Source of the DNA: Agromyces flavus
GTDB taxonomy: Bacteria; Actinomycetota; Actinomycetes; Actinomycetales; Microbacteriaceae
Assembly: GCF_900104685.1 (NCBI RefSeq)
Contig: NZ_LT629755.1
Location: 682,001 to 746,000, forward strand
Direction of reading: 5' to 3'
Length of the DNA: 64,000 bases
The notes below the pieces were generated by a model. The model was given only the letters and a program-made list of their open reading frames with translations. It did no database searches and was not told the origin of the DNA. Shown piece by piece: positions 34,274 through 43,673 of this stretch. Every line of letters begins with the position of its first letter. The stretch's first letter is position 1. The position numbers and the translations under genes were made by a program.

Positions 34274-34351
34274 TGTTTCCGACGCAAGCGTGGGAGCATT
34301 TTTCCTGAGCGTTCGATGCCCGAAGCGCTTGACGACGACGTCAGGAAGCAG

Positions 34352-35314
34352 ATGACCGTGACGATCCAACAGGACAGCACTCGCACCATCACCGTGCCGC
34401 CCTCCGCGCGGAACACGCCGCCGCCCCGGGTGCGCGGCCGGAGGCCGCTTCTCCAGTTCGGACACTGGTGGTGGGCACTGCCCGCTGTGCTCGTCGTGAT
34501 CGGCGTCCACTACGTCGCGACCCTCACCGGCGGCTTCTTCGCCTTCACGAACTGGACCGGCCTCGGCGACTGGGACTTCATCGGCCTCGACAACTTCGAG
34601 CGCATCTTCAACGACCCGCAGCTGCTCGGCTCGGTGTGGAACACGCTGTTCCTCGCGTTCGGTTCGGTCATCCTCACGAACGTCCTCGGCCTGCTCTATG
34701 CGCTCGCGATCAATCGCATGCTGAAGACCCGGTACCTGCTCCGCACCCTGCTGTTCATGCCGGTGGTGCTCAGCCCGCTGGCCGTCGCATACGTGTGGAA
34801 GTTCATCTTCCAGTTCGACGGGCCGCTCAACGGATTCCTCGGCCTGCTCGGGCTCGAGGAGTTCCAGAAGGTCTGGCTCGCCGACCCGACCTGGTCGATC
34901 TGGGCCATCCTCATCACGGTCGTCTGGCAGCAGACCGGCTTCGTCATGGTCATCTACCTCGCAGGCCTCGCAAGCGTTCCCGTCGAGATCGAGGAGGCCG
35001 CGGCGCTGGACGGCGCAGGCATCTGGGGCCGGTTCTGGCACGTGGTGGTGCCCGCCATCCGCCCCTCGATCGCCATCGCGACGACCCTCGGCATCATCCA
35101 GGGCCTGCGTATCTTCGACCAGATCCTCGCCCTGACCGGCGGCGGACCCGCCGGCGCGACCGAGACGCTCGCGACGCAGGTCTACAAGCAGGCGTTCTCG
35201 CTCGGCCAGTTCGGCTTCGGCTCGGCGCTCGCCCTGGTGCTCACGCTCATCATCCTCGTGTTCGCCATCTTCCAGCAGTACATCACCCGCGACCGCTCGG
35301 TCGGGAAGGCCTGA
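34352..35314 (+). CDS. sugar ABC transporter permease (MalF/UgpA type)
   Basis: 320 residues from the ATG at 34352 (AGGAAGC upstream); an in-frame ATG at 34316 has no ribosome binding site. Six predicted membrane helices follow a 40-residue cytoplasmic N-terminus. The EAA loop that docks the ATPase is seen as EIEEAAALDGAGIWGRFWHV at about residue 220. Together with the permease at 35320 and the lipoprotein at 29500 it would form an importer for a glycoside or oligosaccharide. It opens the plus-strand operon that runs to the second oxidase. Confidence 0.92.
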   Translation: MTVTIQQDSTRTITVPPSARNTPPPRVRGRRPLLQFGHWWWALPAVLVVIGVHYVATLTGGFFAFTNWTGLGDWDFIGLDNFERIFNDPQLLGSVWNTLFLAFGSVILTNVLGLLYALAINRMLKTRYLLRTLLFMPVVLSPLAVAYVWKFIFQFDGPLNGFLGLLGLEEFQKVWLADPTWSIWAILITVVWQQTGFVMVIYLAGLASVPVEIEEAAALDGAGIWGRFWHVVVPAIRPSIAIATTLGIIQGLRIFDQILALTGGGPAGATETLATQVYKQAFSLGQFGFGSALALVLTLIILVFAIFQQYITRDRSVGKA

Positions 35315-35319
35315 CGTCC

Positions 35320-36156
35320 ATGTTCCGCTACACCAAGCTCACCGCGTTCCGCGAGCTGCTCGTCTGGCTGGTCACGCTCGTCGGCCTGCTGCCGTTCTAC
35401 CTGCTCATCGTCACTGCGCTGAAGGACGACCAGGAGGTGCTGACGACCAGCGCGATGGCGCCGCCCTCGTCGATCGACTTCGGAGCGTTCGTCGAGGTGC
35501 TGACCACCGGTGGACGCAACAGCATCCCGATGAGCATCCTGAACAGCGTGATCATCACGGTCGGAGCGATCGCGGGCCTCGTGCTCCTCGGCTCGATCAC
35601 GGCCTACGTGATCGCCCGGCGCACGCAGGCGTGGAGCAACCTCACCTATTACCTCGTGCTGATCGCGATCATCCTGCCGGCGCAGCTCGGCACCGTTCCG
35701 CTGTACATCGGTGCGCGCTCGGTCGGGCTGACGGGCAACGCGCTGGGCATGATCCTGCTCTGGATCGGCATCCTGCTGCCGCTGTCGATCTTCCTCTACG
35801 CGAGCTTCTTCCGCGGCCTCACGACGGAGTACGAGGAGGCGGCCGTCATCGACGGCGCGTCGCCGACGCAGGCGTTCTTCCGGGTGGTGCTCCCGCTGAT
35901 GGCGCCGGCCACCGGCACGGTCGCCATCCTCGCCGGACTCATCGTCTGGAACGACTTCTTCAACTCGCTGATCTTCCTCGGCGGATCGGCGACCCAGACC
36001 CTTCCCGTCGCGATGTACACGTACGTGGGTGGCCTGGTCTCGGCGTGGAACAAGATCTTCGCGGTCGTGATCATCTCGATGATCCCGATCCTGCTCTTCT
36101 ACATGTTCGCGCAGAAGCGCTTCATCCAGGGCTTCGCCGGCGGCCTGAAGGGCTGA
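35320..36156 (+). CDS. sugar ABC transporter permease (MalG/UgpE type)
   Basis: 278 residues starting at ATG 35320, five bases after the stop of its partner. Six membrane segments are visible, and the EAA loop reads EYEEAAVIDGASPTQAFFRV at about residue 170. The C-terminus ends in a typical QKRFIQGFAGGLKG. It pairs with the upstream permease as the second half of the membrane channel. The ATPase partner is missing from this window. Confidence 0.92.
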   Translation: MFRYTKLTAFRELLVWLVTLVGLLPFYLLIVTALKDDQEVLTTSAMAPPSSIDFGAFVEVLTTGGRNSIPMSILNSVIITVGAIAGLVLLGSITAYVIARRTQAWSNLTYYLVLIAIILPAQLGTVPLYIGARSVGLTGNALGMILLWIGILLPLSIFLYASFFRGLTTEYEEAAVIDGASPTQAFFRVVLPLMAPATGTVAILAGLIVWNDFFNSLIFLGGSATQTLPVAMYTYVGGLVSAWNKIFAVVIISMIPILLFYMFAQKRFIQGFAGGLKG

Positions 36157-36259
36157 CGTCGCGGCACCGATTCGGGGGCGGCCGGATCGTCGAGCGGAAG
36201 CGGGGTGACCCGCGCCGCACGTCGCCCATCACATCCGAACACACCCATCAGGAGCACCC

Positions 36260-37050
<791 letters not shown>

Positions 37051-37054
<4 letters not shown>

Positions 37055-38604
37055 CTCGTCCTGAGCGAGCGCAGCGAGACGAAGCGGCTCGCTACCCCGA
37101 ATCGGTCGACGTCGCCATCGTGGGGAGCGGCCCGACGGGCGCCGCCTACGCACGCATCCTGAGCGAGCAGACGCCGGATGCCTCGATCGCGATGTTCGAG
37201 GTCGGCCCGACGGTGTCCGACCCGCCGGGCGCCCACGTGAAGAACATCGAGGACCAGGCGAAGCGCGAGGAGGCGCAGCGGCGTTCGCAGGGCCCGGCGG
37301 CCGACGAGGCCACCACGCGCGGTCCGGGCTCGGTGACCGATGGAATGCGTCGCGCACGTCCGGGCACCTACCTGCTTCCCACCGGCTATCGACTCGACGG
37401 GGAGGATGGCCTTCCGGTGGCCGCCTTCTCGAGCAACGTCGGCGGCATGGCAGCCCACTGGACAGGTGCGTGCCCGCGCCCGGGCGGGAGCGAGCGCATC
37501 GCCTTCCTTCCCGACCTCGACGAGCTGCTCGGCGAGGCGGATCGCCTGCTCGGAGTGACGATGGATGCCTTCGACGGTGCGCCCTTCACCGCGCTCGTCC
37601 GAGAGCGGCTCGCCGCGGCGGTCGACGAGGGCCGCGAGGAGTGGGCGCGGGTGCAGCGCATGCCCCTGGCCGTGCACCGCCGGGCCGACGGGCGGCTGGT
37701 CTGGTCGGGATCCGACATCGTGCTCGGCGACGTCACGCGCCAGAACCCGAACTTCACGCTCTTCGACGAGTCGCTGGTCACGACAGTGCTCGTGGAAGAG
37801 GGTCGCGCCGTCGGCGTGACGGTGCGCGACCTGCGCTCCGGCGAGGAGCACGCCGTGCGCGCACGGTTCGTGGTGGTCGCCGCAGACGCGCTGCGGACTC
37901 CGCAGCTGCTGTGGGTTTCCGGCATTCGGCCCGCCGCGCTCGGACACACGCTCAACGACCAGGCGCAGGTGGTCTACGCCGCTCGACTGCGCGATGTGGA
38001 GGCTCCCGCGGCCGAGCAGGTCGCGGCATCCGGAGCGCTCAGCGAGCAGAGCGGCGTGAGCTGGGTGCCGTTCACCGACGACATGCCGTTCCACGGACAG
38101 ATCATGCAGTTGGATGCTTCGCCCGTGCCACTCGCGGACGACGACCCCGTCGTGCCGGGCTCGATCGTCGGCCTCGGACTCTTCTGCGCGAAGGATCTGC
38201 AGTGGGACGACCGAGTCGAGTTCTCGGCCGACAGGGTCGACAGCTACGGCATGCCGGCGATGACGATCCACTACCGCCTCACCGACCGCGACCACGCCGT
38301 GCTCGACCGAGCGCGAGAGGAGATCGTCGCGCTCGCGAACGCGGTCGGAGAGCCGATCGGCGACCAGCCGTTCACGATGCCGCTGGGCGCGTCGCTGCAC
38401 TACCAGGGCACGACCCGCATGGGCGAGACCGACGACGGAAGGTCGGTGTGCAGCCCCGACAGCGAGGTGTGGGGAATCCCGGGCCTCTTCGTCGCGGGCA
38501 ACGGCGTGATTCCCACGGCCACCGCGTGCAACCCGACCGTCACCTCGGTGGCGCTCGCCGTCCGCGGAGCCCGCAGAATCACCCGAGAGCTTGCTTCTGT
38601 CTGA
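37051..38604 (+). CDS. GMC-type FAD sugar 3-oxidase, CarA-like, second copy
   Basis: 517 residues. The dinucleotide motif IVGSGPTGAAYARIL is at about residues 23-37. SSNVGGMAAHWTG follows near residue 130, and the active-site pair is His450 in SLHYQGTTRMG and Asn494 in TATACNPT. The layout is that of the copy at 17561, but the sequences differ widely outside the motifs, so substrates may differ. Codons 2-11 come from an embedded repeat (37056-37084), giving RPERAQRDEA. Oxidation of a glycoside at C3 is the expected role, feeding the deglycosidase genes just downstream. It overlaps the isomerase gene by four bases. Confidence 0.85.
37056..37084. repeat. short dispersed repeat inside the oxidase N-terminus
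   Basis: TCGTCCTGAGCGAGCG followed by CAGCGAGACGAAG lies right after the start codon of the second oxidase. I recall this string as a common dispersed repeat in Microbacteriaceae. It keeps the frame and adds a basic N-terminal tag absent from the copy at 17561. Confidence 0.65.
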
Positions 38605-38619
38605 TTCAGACATTAGAGT
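38591..38619 (+). promoter_or_regulatory. promoter of the split deglycosidase operon, with palindromic operator
   Basis: TTGCTT (38591-38596), a 17-base spacer and TAGAGT (38614-38619). The spacer is almost filled by the perfect palindrome TGTCTGA-T-TCAGACA (38598-38612). A protein bound there would block RNA polymerase. The promoter overlaps the end of the oxidase gene, so the deglycosidase genes can be made without the importer genes. The half-site resembles bases upstream of the binding-protein and ROK genes. Confidence 0.55.
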
Positions 38620-38653
38620 GTAGAAACATAGACAAAGTAGTCAGGAGAATCAC

Positions 38654-39058
38654 GTGATCCCCGATCGCATCATCGAGCAGGGCACGCTCACGACCGATGG
38701 GACACGTGCCTCGGTCGAGGTCCGCCTGCCCTGGTACCGGGCGCTCCCGGCGTCGTGCATCGCCGGCGCGAAGCTCAGCGTCGACGGCGTCGAGGCGCCC
38801 GCAGAGTCGCTCCGGTGGGAGATGAACGGCAGGACGTTCACGTTCGCCGAGCTCGTGCCGAACACCGAGGAGTGGTGGTTCCCCACCGATTCGGCGGTGC
38901 TGTCCGGCGATGTCCCGGTGGCAGAGGATGGCGAGCACAAGGTCGCCGTCGAGCTGGTCCTCTACATCCCGTACATCGTGATCGGCGCCGACGAGGTGCT
39001 GCACATCGAAGAGAAGGACTCCAAGACCATGAGGGCCAAGAAGGCGGTGGCGGCATGA
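38654..39058 (+). CDS. C-glycoside deglycosidase beta-subunit-like protein
   Basis: 134 residues from a GTG with AGGAGA upstream. Single beta-sandwich domain of the C-glycoside deglycosidase beta-subunit type (DUF6379/CGDB): VRLPWYRALPASCI near residue 23 and VELVLYIPYIVIG near residue 100. In the characterised CarBC, DgpBC and DfgAB enzymes this subunit binds the TIM-barrel subunit and completes the active site. Its partner is the next gene, which overlaps it by four bases. The C-terminal tail is Lys-rich. Confidence 0.85.
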   Translation: MIPDRIIEQGTLTTDGTRASVEVRLPWYRALPASCIAGAKLSVDGVEAPAESLRWEMNGRTFTFAELVPNTEEWWFPTDSAVLSGDVPVAEDGEHKVAVELVLYIPYIVIGADEVLHIEEKDSKTMRAKKAVAA

Positions 39059-40182
39059 ACCTTCGACAGGCTCAGGGACCGGAACTCGGCACGCCCATCC
39101 AAGGCGTGACGCTCTACAGCTTCACGCGCGCCTTCCACGGCCGCGAGTACGACCTCGAGGGCCTCATCCGCAAGGCAGCGGCCGAGGGCTTCGGCCCGGG
39201 CCTGGAGATCATCGGGTTCTCGAGCTTCCGCGGCTTCCCCGAGATCGACGACAACTACGCCGGCTGGTTCAAGGACCTCATCGCCGAGACGGGGCTGGTC
39301 ACGACCTCGCTCGCGGTCAACGCCGACATCGGCATCCATCGCGATCGCCTGCTCACGCAGGACGAACTGCTGGAGTACATGCGCCGCCAGATCGCCGCCG
39401 CGGCGAAGCTCGGCTTCCCGATCGCGCGTGTGCAGATCTCGATCACGCCCGACTCGATGGAGGCGCTCGCCCCCATCGCCGAGGAGTACGGCGTCACGCT
39501 CGCGCTCGAAGTGCACGCCGACCAGTACGCCTCGCACCCGCGCATCTTGGCGCTGCGCGACCGCTATGAGAAGGTCGGCTCGCCCTTCCTCGGCTTCACG
39601 ATGGACTGGGGTGCGACGGTCTCGGGTTTCGCGCCCTCGCTCATCGAGGCGTACCGCCGCCGCGGCGCCTCGGAAGAGTTGCTGAACGCCGTCACCGGGT
39701 TGTGGGACGAGTTCTTCCAGCAGGGCCCCCCGGCCGACCAAGCCGAGCACGGTCAGCGCTTCGGTCGCTTCATCGGCCTCGCCGCCCAGCACGGGCGACC
39801 CGACCTCGGGATCGACATGGGCATCAACGCGACCGGCCTGTTCGGCCCGGCCCGCGTGGACGACTGGCTCGAGATCTTCCCGTGGATCAAGCACGTGCAC
39901 GGCAAGTTCTTCGGCATCGACGACCAGCACGAGGAGCCGTCGGTCCCGGTGCGCGACCTCATTCGCCTGCTCGTGCAGAACGGCTACAACGGCGCGATCT
40001 CGAGCGAGTACGAGGGCTGGCACTGGAACTCCTGGCAGAGCCCGTTCGACATCATCCGCGACGAGCAGGCCGTGCAGCGTTCTGCCGCCGCCGACGCCGG
40101 CTCGCGCATGACGACCGACCTCGCCGAGGCGCGGGCCCAGCTCGCCGCCTGGCTGCCCACCACCCAAGGAGCATCCGCATGA
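39055..40182 (+). CDS. C-glycoside deglycosidase alpha-subunit-like TIM barrel
   Basis: 375 residues, a sugar-phosphate-isomerase-like TIM barrel. Candidate metal ligands and base are Glu152 and His154 (LEVHADQ), Asp184 (TMDWGA), His282 (HVHGKFFGID) and Glu318 (SSEYEGW), matching the fused and split paralogues. With the upstream beta domain it should form the bond-cleaving enzyme acting on the 3-keto glycoside made by the oxidase. Residues 3-9 (LRQAQGP) come from an embedded repeat. A longer C-terminal tail (about 345-375) is predicted to be helical. It overlaps the next TIM-barrel gene by four bases. Confidence 0.83.
   Translation: MNLRQAQGPELGTPIQGVTLYSFTRAFHGREYDLEGLIRKAAAEGFGPGLEIIGFSSFRGFPEIDDNYAGWFKDLIAETGLVTTSLAVNADIGIHRDRLLTQDELLEYMRRQIAAAAKLGFPIARVQISITPDSMEALAPIAEEYGVTLALEVHADQYASHPRILALRDRYEKVGSPFLGFTMDWGATVSGFAPSLIEAYRRRGASEELLNAVTGLWDEFFQQGPPADQAEHGQRFGRFIGLAAQHGRPDLGIDMGINATGLFGPARVDDWLEIFPWIKHVHGKFFGIDDQHEEPSVPVRDLIRLLVQNGYNGAISSEYEGWHWNSWQSPFDIIRDEQAVQRSAAADAGSRMTTDLAEARAQLAAWLPTTQGASA
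39061..39080. repeat. short dispersed repeat CTTCGACAGGCTCAGGGACC
   Basis: A 20-base string right after the start of the 39055 gene. A near-identical string lies at 40187-40206 at the start of the next gene. Both are read in the same frame as LRQAQ. From memory this is a common dispersed repeat of actinobacterial genomes. Confidence 0.7.
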
Positions 40183-41243
40183 CCGCCCTTCGACAGGCTC
40201 AGGAACGGGACGGCATCGCCGGCACCGGCATCAAGCTCGGCACCACCCTCTACTCGATGACGAGCGAGTTCGCCGCCGGCCTCTACACGCCCGAGACGCT
40301 CATCGCCGCCGTGCATCAGGAGGGCATCGGCCCCGGAGTCGAGTTCAACATCGCCCAGCTCCTGCGCACGTACCCCGACGTCGACGACGAGTTCGTGAAG
40401 CTGTGGTTCGACTCCCTCGAGAAGTACGGCCTCGAGGCGAGTGCGGTCGGCACGAATCTGGACATGGGTCGCCGCAAGGACCGCGACATGACGCCAGACG
40501 AGGAGCACGATTTCCTCGCCCGCCAGCTGAAGACGGCGAACACGCTCGGCTTCCGCAGGATCGTCATCCGTTCCGCGGGGAGGGAACTGCTGCGCAGCCT
40601 GCTCCCGCTCGCGGAGGAGTACGACCAGTACCTGGGCTACGAGATCCACGCGCCGGAAGGGCCCAACAGCCCCAAGGTCGTCCAGATCCGCGAGCTGTAC
40701 GACGAGCTGGGCAGCGAGCGCCTGGGCTTCACCGCGGACTTCTCATCGACGATGCACAGCCTCTCGCCGACCCTGCTGCGGACCCTTGGCAAGATGGGGA
40801 TGGACGAGAAGTACTTCCCGATCATGGACGAGATCTGGCACAAGCCGTTGCCGATGCACGTGCGCAACCAGGAGTTCGAGGACGTCCTCACTGCCGACGG
40901 CGTCGACTTCCTGCGTTTCGGCCCCTTCACGCGACTCGCCTTCAACATGCACGGGCTCGTGCCGCCCGAGGAGTGGCTCGACATCATGCCGCAGATCTTC
41001 CACGTGCACGCCAAGTTCTACGCCATCGACGACAACGGAAACGAGCCCGCGATGGACATCCCGCGGATCGTCCGCCAATTCGTCGAAGGCGGCTACACCG
41101 GCTACCTCTCGAGCGAGTGGGAAGGTCACGCCTTCGCCGACCTCGGCGAGGACGACCCCATCGACCTCGTGAAGAAGCAACATGCCCTCATGCGCAGGGC
41201 CATCGAAGAAACCGTCGCTGCCAAGGAGGCCGCACGTGTCTGA
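40179..41243 (+). CDS. deglycosidase-like TIM barrel, second alpha subunit
   Basis: 354 residues. Candidate ligands and base: Glu155 and His157 (YEIHAPEGPN), Asp187 (TADFSST), His277 (HVHAKFYAID) and Glu313 (SSEWEGH). It is clearly the unfused counterpart of residues 150-490 of the fusion at 20548, sharing NLDMGRR-DRDMTPDEE and MPQI-HVHAKFY. Its beta partner is probably 42035-42451, two genes downstream. Two alpha subunits in one operon suggest two substrates or a heteromeric complex. The N-terminus (LRQAQERDG) includes a dispersed repeat. Confidence 0.83.
   Translation: MTALRQAQERDGIAGTGIKLGTTLYSMTSEFAAGLYTPETLIAAVHQEGIGPGVEFNIAQLLRTYPDVDDEFVKLWFDSLEKYGLEASAVGTNLDMGRRKDRDMTPDEEHDFLARQLKTANTLGFRRIVIRSAGRELLRSLLPLAEEYDQYLGYEIHAPEGPNSPKVVQIRELYDELGSERLGFTADFSSTMHSLSPTLLRTLGKMGMDEKYFPIMDEIWHKPLPMHVRNQEFEDVLTADGVDFLRFGPFTRLAFNMHGLVPPEEWLDIMPQIFHVHAKFYAIDDNGNEPAMDIPRIVRQFVEGGYTGYLSSEWEGHAFADLGEDDPIDLVKKQHALMRRAIEETVAAKEAARV
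40187..40206. repeat. short dispersed repeat CCTTCGACAGGCTCAGGAAC
   Basis: Same repeat family as 39061-39080, again in the first codons of a deglycosidase-like gene and again read as LRQAQ. Two adjacent genes carrying it at the same place suggests duplication of one repeat-bearing ancestor or repeated insertion. Confidence 0.7.
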
Positions 41244-42018
41244 CACCATCGCCCCCGCCACGCTCGCCGAGCTCCAGTCGGAACTGGCCGCCCTGCGCGA
41301 GGAGGTCGCCGCCGCGCGCGCCCTCGCGCAGCGCGCGGAGGACCGTGGACAGGTGGAGAACCTGTTCAACCGCTACATGTACCTGCACAACGCCTTCGAG
41401 GACGAGCAGATCATCCCGATGTGGGTGAAGGAGGGCACCGAGGGCATCCGCGCGCGCTACACCAACGCGGGGCAGTACACCACCTGGAAGAGCGTGACCG
41501 ACTACCACCGTGGTCGCCCGCATCCCGTCGGAAAGCTCATCCTGCACGCCACCACCACCCCGGTCATCGAGGTCGCGGCCGACGGCAGGACCGCCAAGGG
41601 CGTGTGGATCATGGCGGGCACCGAGTCGGGCCTTACCGACCCGAAGGTCGCCGAGGCGTTCCCCGACATGTACTCGCCTGAGGAGGTGCTCGGCAAGAAG
41701 GTCTGGGCGCACTGGGTGTGGTGCAAGTACGCGATCGACTTCCTCAAGCAGGACGGCGAGTGGAAGTTCTGGAAGTTCCGCTGCTACGAGCTCGCCCGGG
41801 CCCCCTTCGAGGAGAACTGGGTCAGCTTCGGCCTGAAGAACCAGGGCGCGTTCGACCTCGACCTGATGTACTTCGGCGACGACGGCAAGCCCGTCTTCAT
41901 GCCGCCGGCCGACGAGCCGGTGCCCTCCACCAACCACCCGTACAGCCCCGAGACGGTGCAGAGGCTCGAGCCGGAGCCGCCCGTTCCGCACGGGACCTTC
42001 ACCGACACGTACGTCTGA
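41236..42018 (+). CDS. SnoaL-like (NTF2-fold) protein
   Basis: 260 residues from a GTG (AAGGAGG upstream), overlapping the previous gene by eight bases. Residues 7-40 form a coiled coil (ELQSELAALREEVAAARALA); residues 40-190 form the NTF2/SnoaL_4 domain (VENLFNRYMYLHNAFED, later WKFRCYELARAPFEENW); and the C-terminal 60 residues are Pro-rich. SnoaL-fold proteins include dehydratases, isomerases and hydroxylases. Placed between an alpha subunit and its likely beta subunit, it may be part of the complex or act on the released enol or keto sugar. The specific reaction is unknown. Confidence 0.8.
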   Translation: MSDTIAPATLAELQSELAALREEVAAARALAQRAEDRGQVENLFNRYMYLHNAFEDEQIIPMWVKEGTEGIRARYTNAGQYTTWKSVTDYHRGRPHPVGKLILHATTTPVIEVAADGRTAKGVWIMAGTESGLTDPKVAEAFPDMYSPEEVLGKKVWAHWVWCKYAIDFLKQDGEWKFWKFRCYELARAPFEENWVSFGLKNQGAFDLDLMYFGDDGKPVFMPPADEPVPSTNHPYSPETVQRLEPEPPVPHGTFTDTYV

Positions 42019-42034
42019 CCTGCTCGGAGGAGCC

Positions 42035-42451
42035 ATGGCCACCCACGATTCCCTGTTCGCCGACGACGACGTGCGCCGCACCGATTCCGGCCTCGCCGTC
42101 TCCGTGCAGCTTCCCTGGTACCGCAGCCTCTGGCTTTCCGCGGTCGACGGGGTCGCGGCATCCGTCAACGGCGAGCCGATCGCCACCGAGAAGCTCCGCT
42201 TCGTGCTCAACGGTCGCGAGTACCGCATCGAGGAGCTCCCCGAGCAATGGGACACCCTGTGGTTCGTGGCGGACCGCCCGGAGATCCTGATCGATCTCGG
42301 ACGCGCTCCGTCGGCGGGCGAGAAGGTCACCGTCGAGGTCGCACTCACCATGCGTCTGCTCTACATGCAGATCATGCCGGGCGTCGACGGCGGCCCCGGG
42401 CGCTACGTGACCAACCGGGTTCCCGTTCAGCGCGAGCTGGTGTTGACATGA
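42035..42451 (+). CDS. C-glycoside deglycosidase beta-subunit-like protein, second
   Basis: 138 residues with GGAGG upstream. The beta domain has LPWYRSLWLSAVDG at about residue 25, LYMQIMPG near residue 110 and GGPGRYVTN following. It is the free counterpart of the N-terminal domain of the fusion at 20548 (same LPWYRSLWLS and YMQI-PG-GGPG-YV-N pattern). It is expected to pair with the TIM barrel at 40179-41243. It overlaps the Gfo/Idh gene by four bases. Confidence 0.85.
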   Translation: MATHDSLFADDDVRRTDSGLAVSVQLPWYRSLWLSAVDGVAASVNGEPIATEKLRFVLNGREYRIEELPEQWDTLWFVADRPEILIDLGRAPSAGEKVTVEVALTMRLLYMQIMPGVDGGPGRYVTNRVPVQRELVLT

Positions 42452-43641
42452 GCGAGACCCGGCCCCTGCGGGTCGCGATGATCGGGTACGGGTTCATGGG
42501 GGCTGCGCATTCGGTGGGGTGGCGTCAGGCACCCAGGGTGTTCGAGCTGCCCGCGGCGGTGGAGATGGCCGTCGTGACTGGGCGCAATGCAGAGGCGGTG
42601 GCGGATGCTGCGGCGCACTGGGGCTGGCAGGAGTCGGCGACCGACTGGCGCGCGGTGATCGCGCGCGACGACATCGACATCGTCGACATCGTGACGCCAG
42701 GCGACTCGCACGCCGAGATCGCGATCGCGGCATTGGAGGCGGGCAAGCACGTGCTCTGCGAGAAGCCGCTGGCGAACACCGTGGCGGAAGCGGAGGCGAT
42801 GGCGGATGCTGCTTCCCGCGCGGCTGCCCACGGCGTCCGGTCGATGGTCGGCTTCACGTACCGCCGCGTGCCTGCGGTGACGTTCCTTCGCGACCTCATC
42901 GCTCAGGGAGCCGTCGGAAGGATCGCGCAGGTTCGTGCGGCATATCGCCAGGACTGGCTCGTCGACCCCGAGATGCCGCTGGCGTGGCGCCTGCAGAAGG
43001 AGCACGCCGGCTCGGGTGCGCTCGGAGACATCGGCGCGCACATCATCGACATGACGCAGTTCGTGACGGGTCTGGACGTGACCGCCGTGTCGGGTGTGCT
43101 CGACACGATCGTCAGGGAGCGGCCGTTGCAGGGTTCCGGCTCGGGCCTGTCGGGGACGGCGGCCGAGGGGTACGGCGAAGTGACGGTCGACGATGTCGCG
43201 ATCTTCACCGGTCGCCTGTCGACCGGCGCGCTCGTCTCGTTCGAGGCGACCCGGTTCGCGACGGGGCGCAAGAACGCCCTGACGTTGGAGGTGTCCGGCG
43301 ACAAGGGCGCCCTCCGGTTCGAGCTCGAGGACCTCAACACGCTGTGGTTCTACGACCGCACCGCCCCGGCCGAGACGCAGGGTTTCACCCGGATCCTCGT
43401 CACCGAGGCGCAGCATCCCTATGTCGCAGCGTGGTGGCCCGCGGGTCACATGCTCGGCTACGAGCACGGGTTCAGCCACCAGGTGGTCGACCTCATCACC
43501 GCCATCGCCGAGGGCACTGACCCGCACCCCTCCTTCGCGGAGGGCCTCTCGGTGCAGCGGGTGCTCGATGCGGTGGAGCAGAGCTCCGAGCGCGGCTCCG
43601 CATGGGTCCCGGTCGGCGCCTCGGTCCCCGCCTCTCGATGA
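42448..43641 (+). CDS. Gfo/Idh/MocA-family oxidoreductase
   Basis: 397 residues. The Rossmann motif [13 protein letters not shown] is at about residues 13-25, Glu105 lies in CEKPLANT, and the C-terminal sheet domain contains [14 protein letters not shown] with the likely catalytic Asp/His. It resembles inositol- or 1,5-anhydro-sugar-type dehydrogenases. In the gut DgpA system a family member oxidises the C-glycoside; here the GMC oxidases could do that, so this protein more probably reduces or rearranges the keto-sugar product. It is coupled to the upstream beta-subunit gene. Confidence 0.88.
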   Translation: MSETRPLRVAMIGYGFMGAAHSVGWRQAPRVFELPAAVEMAVVTGRNAEAVADAAAHWGWQESATDWRAVIARDDIDIVDIVTPGDSHAEIAIAALEAGKHVLCEKPLANTVAEAEAMADAASRAAAHGVRSMVGFTYRRVPAVTFLRDLIAQGAVGRIAQVRAAYRQDWLVDPEMPLAWRLQKEHAGSGALGDIGAHIIDMTQFVTGLDVTAVSGVLDTIVRERPLQGSGSGLSGTAAEGYGEVTVDDVAIFTGRLSTGALVSFEATRFATGRKNALTLEVSGDKGALRFELEDLNTLWFYDRTAPAETQGFTRILVTEAQHPYVAAWWPAGHMLGYEHGFSHQVVDLITAIAEGTDPHPSFAEGLSVQRVLDAVEQSSERGSAWVPVGASVPASR

Positions 43642-43673
43642 ATTCGAACCGACGACAGAGCAAAGGAGCTGGG

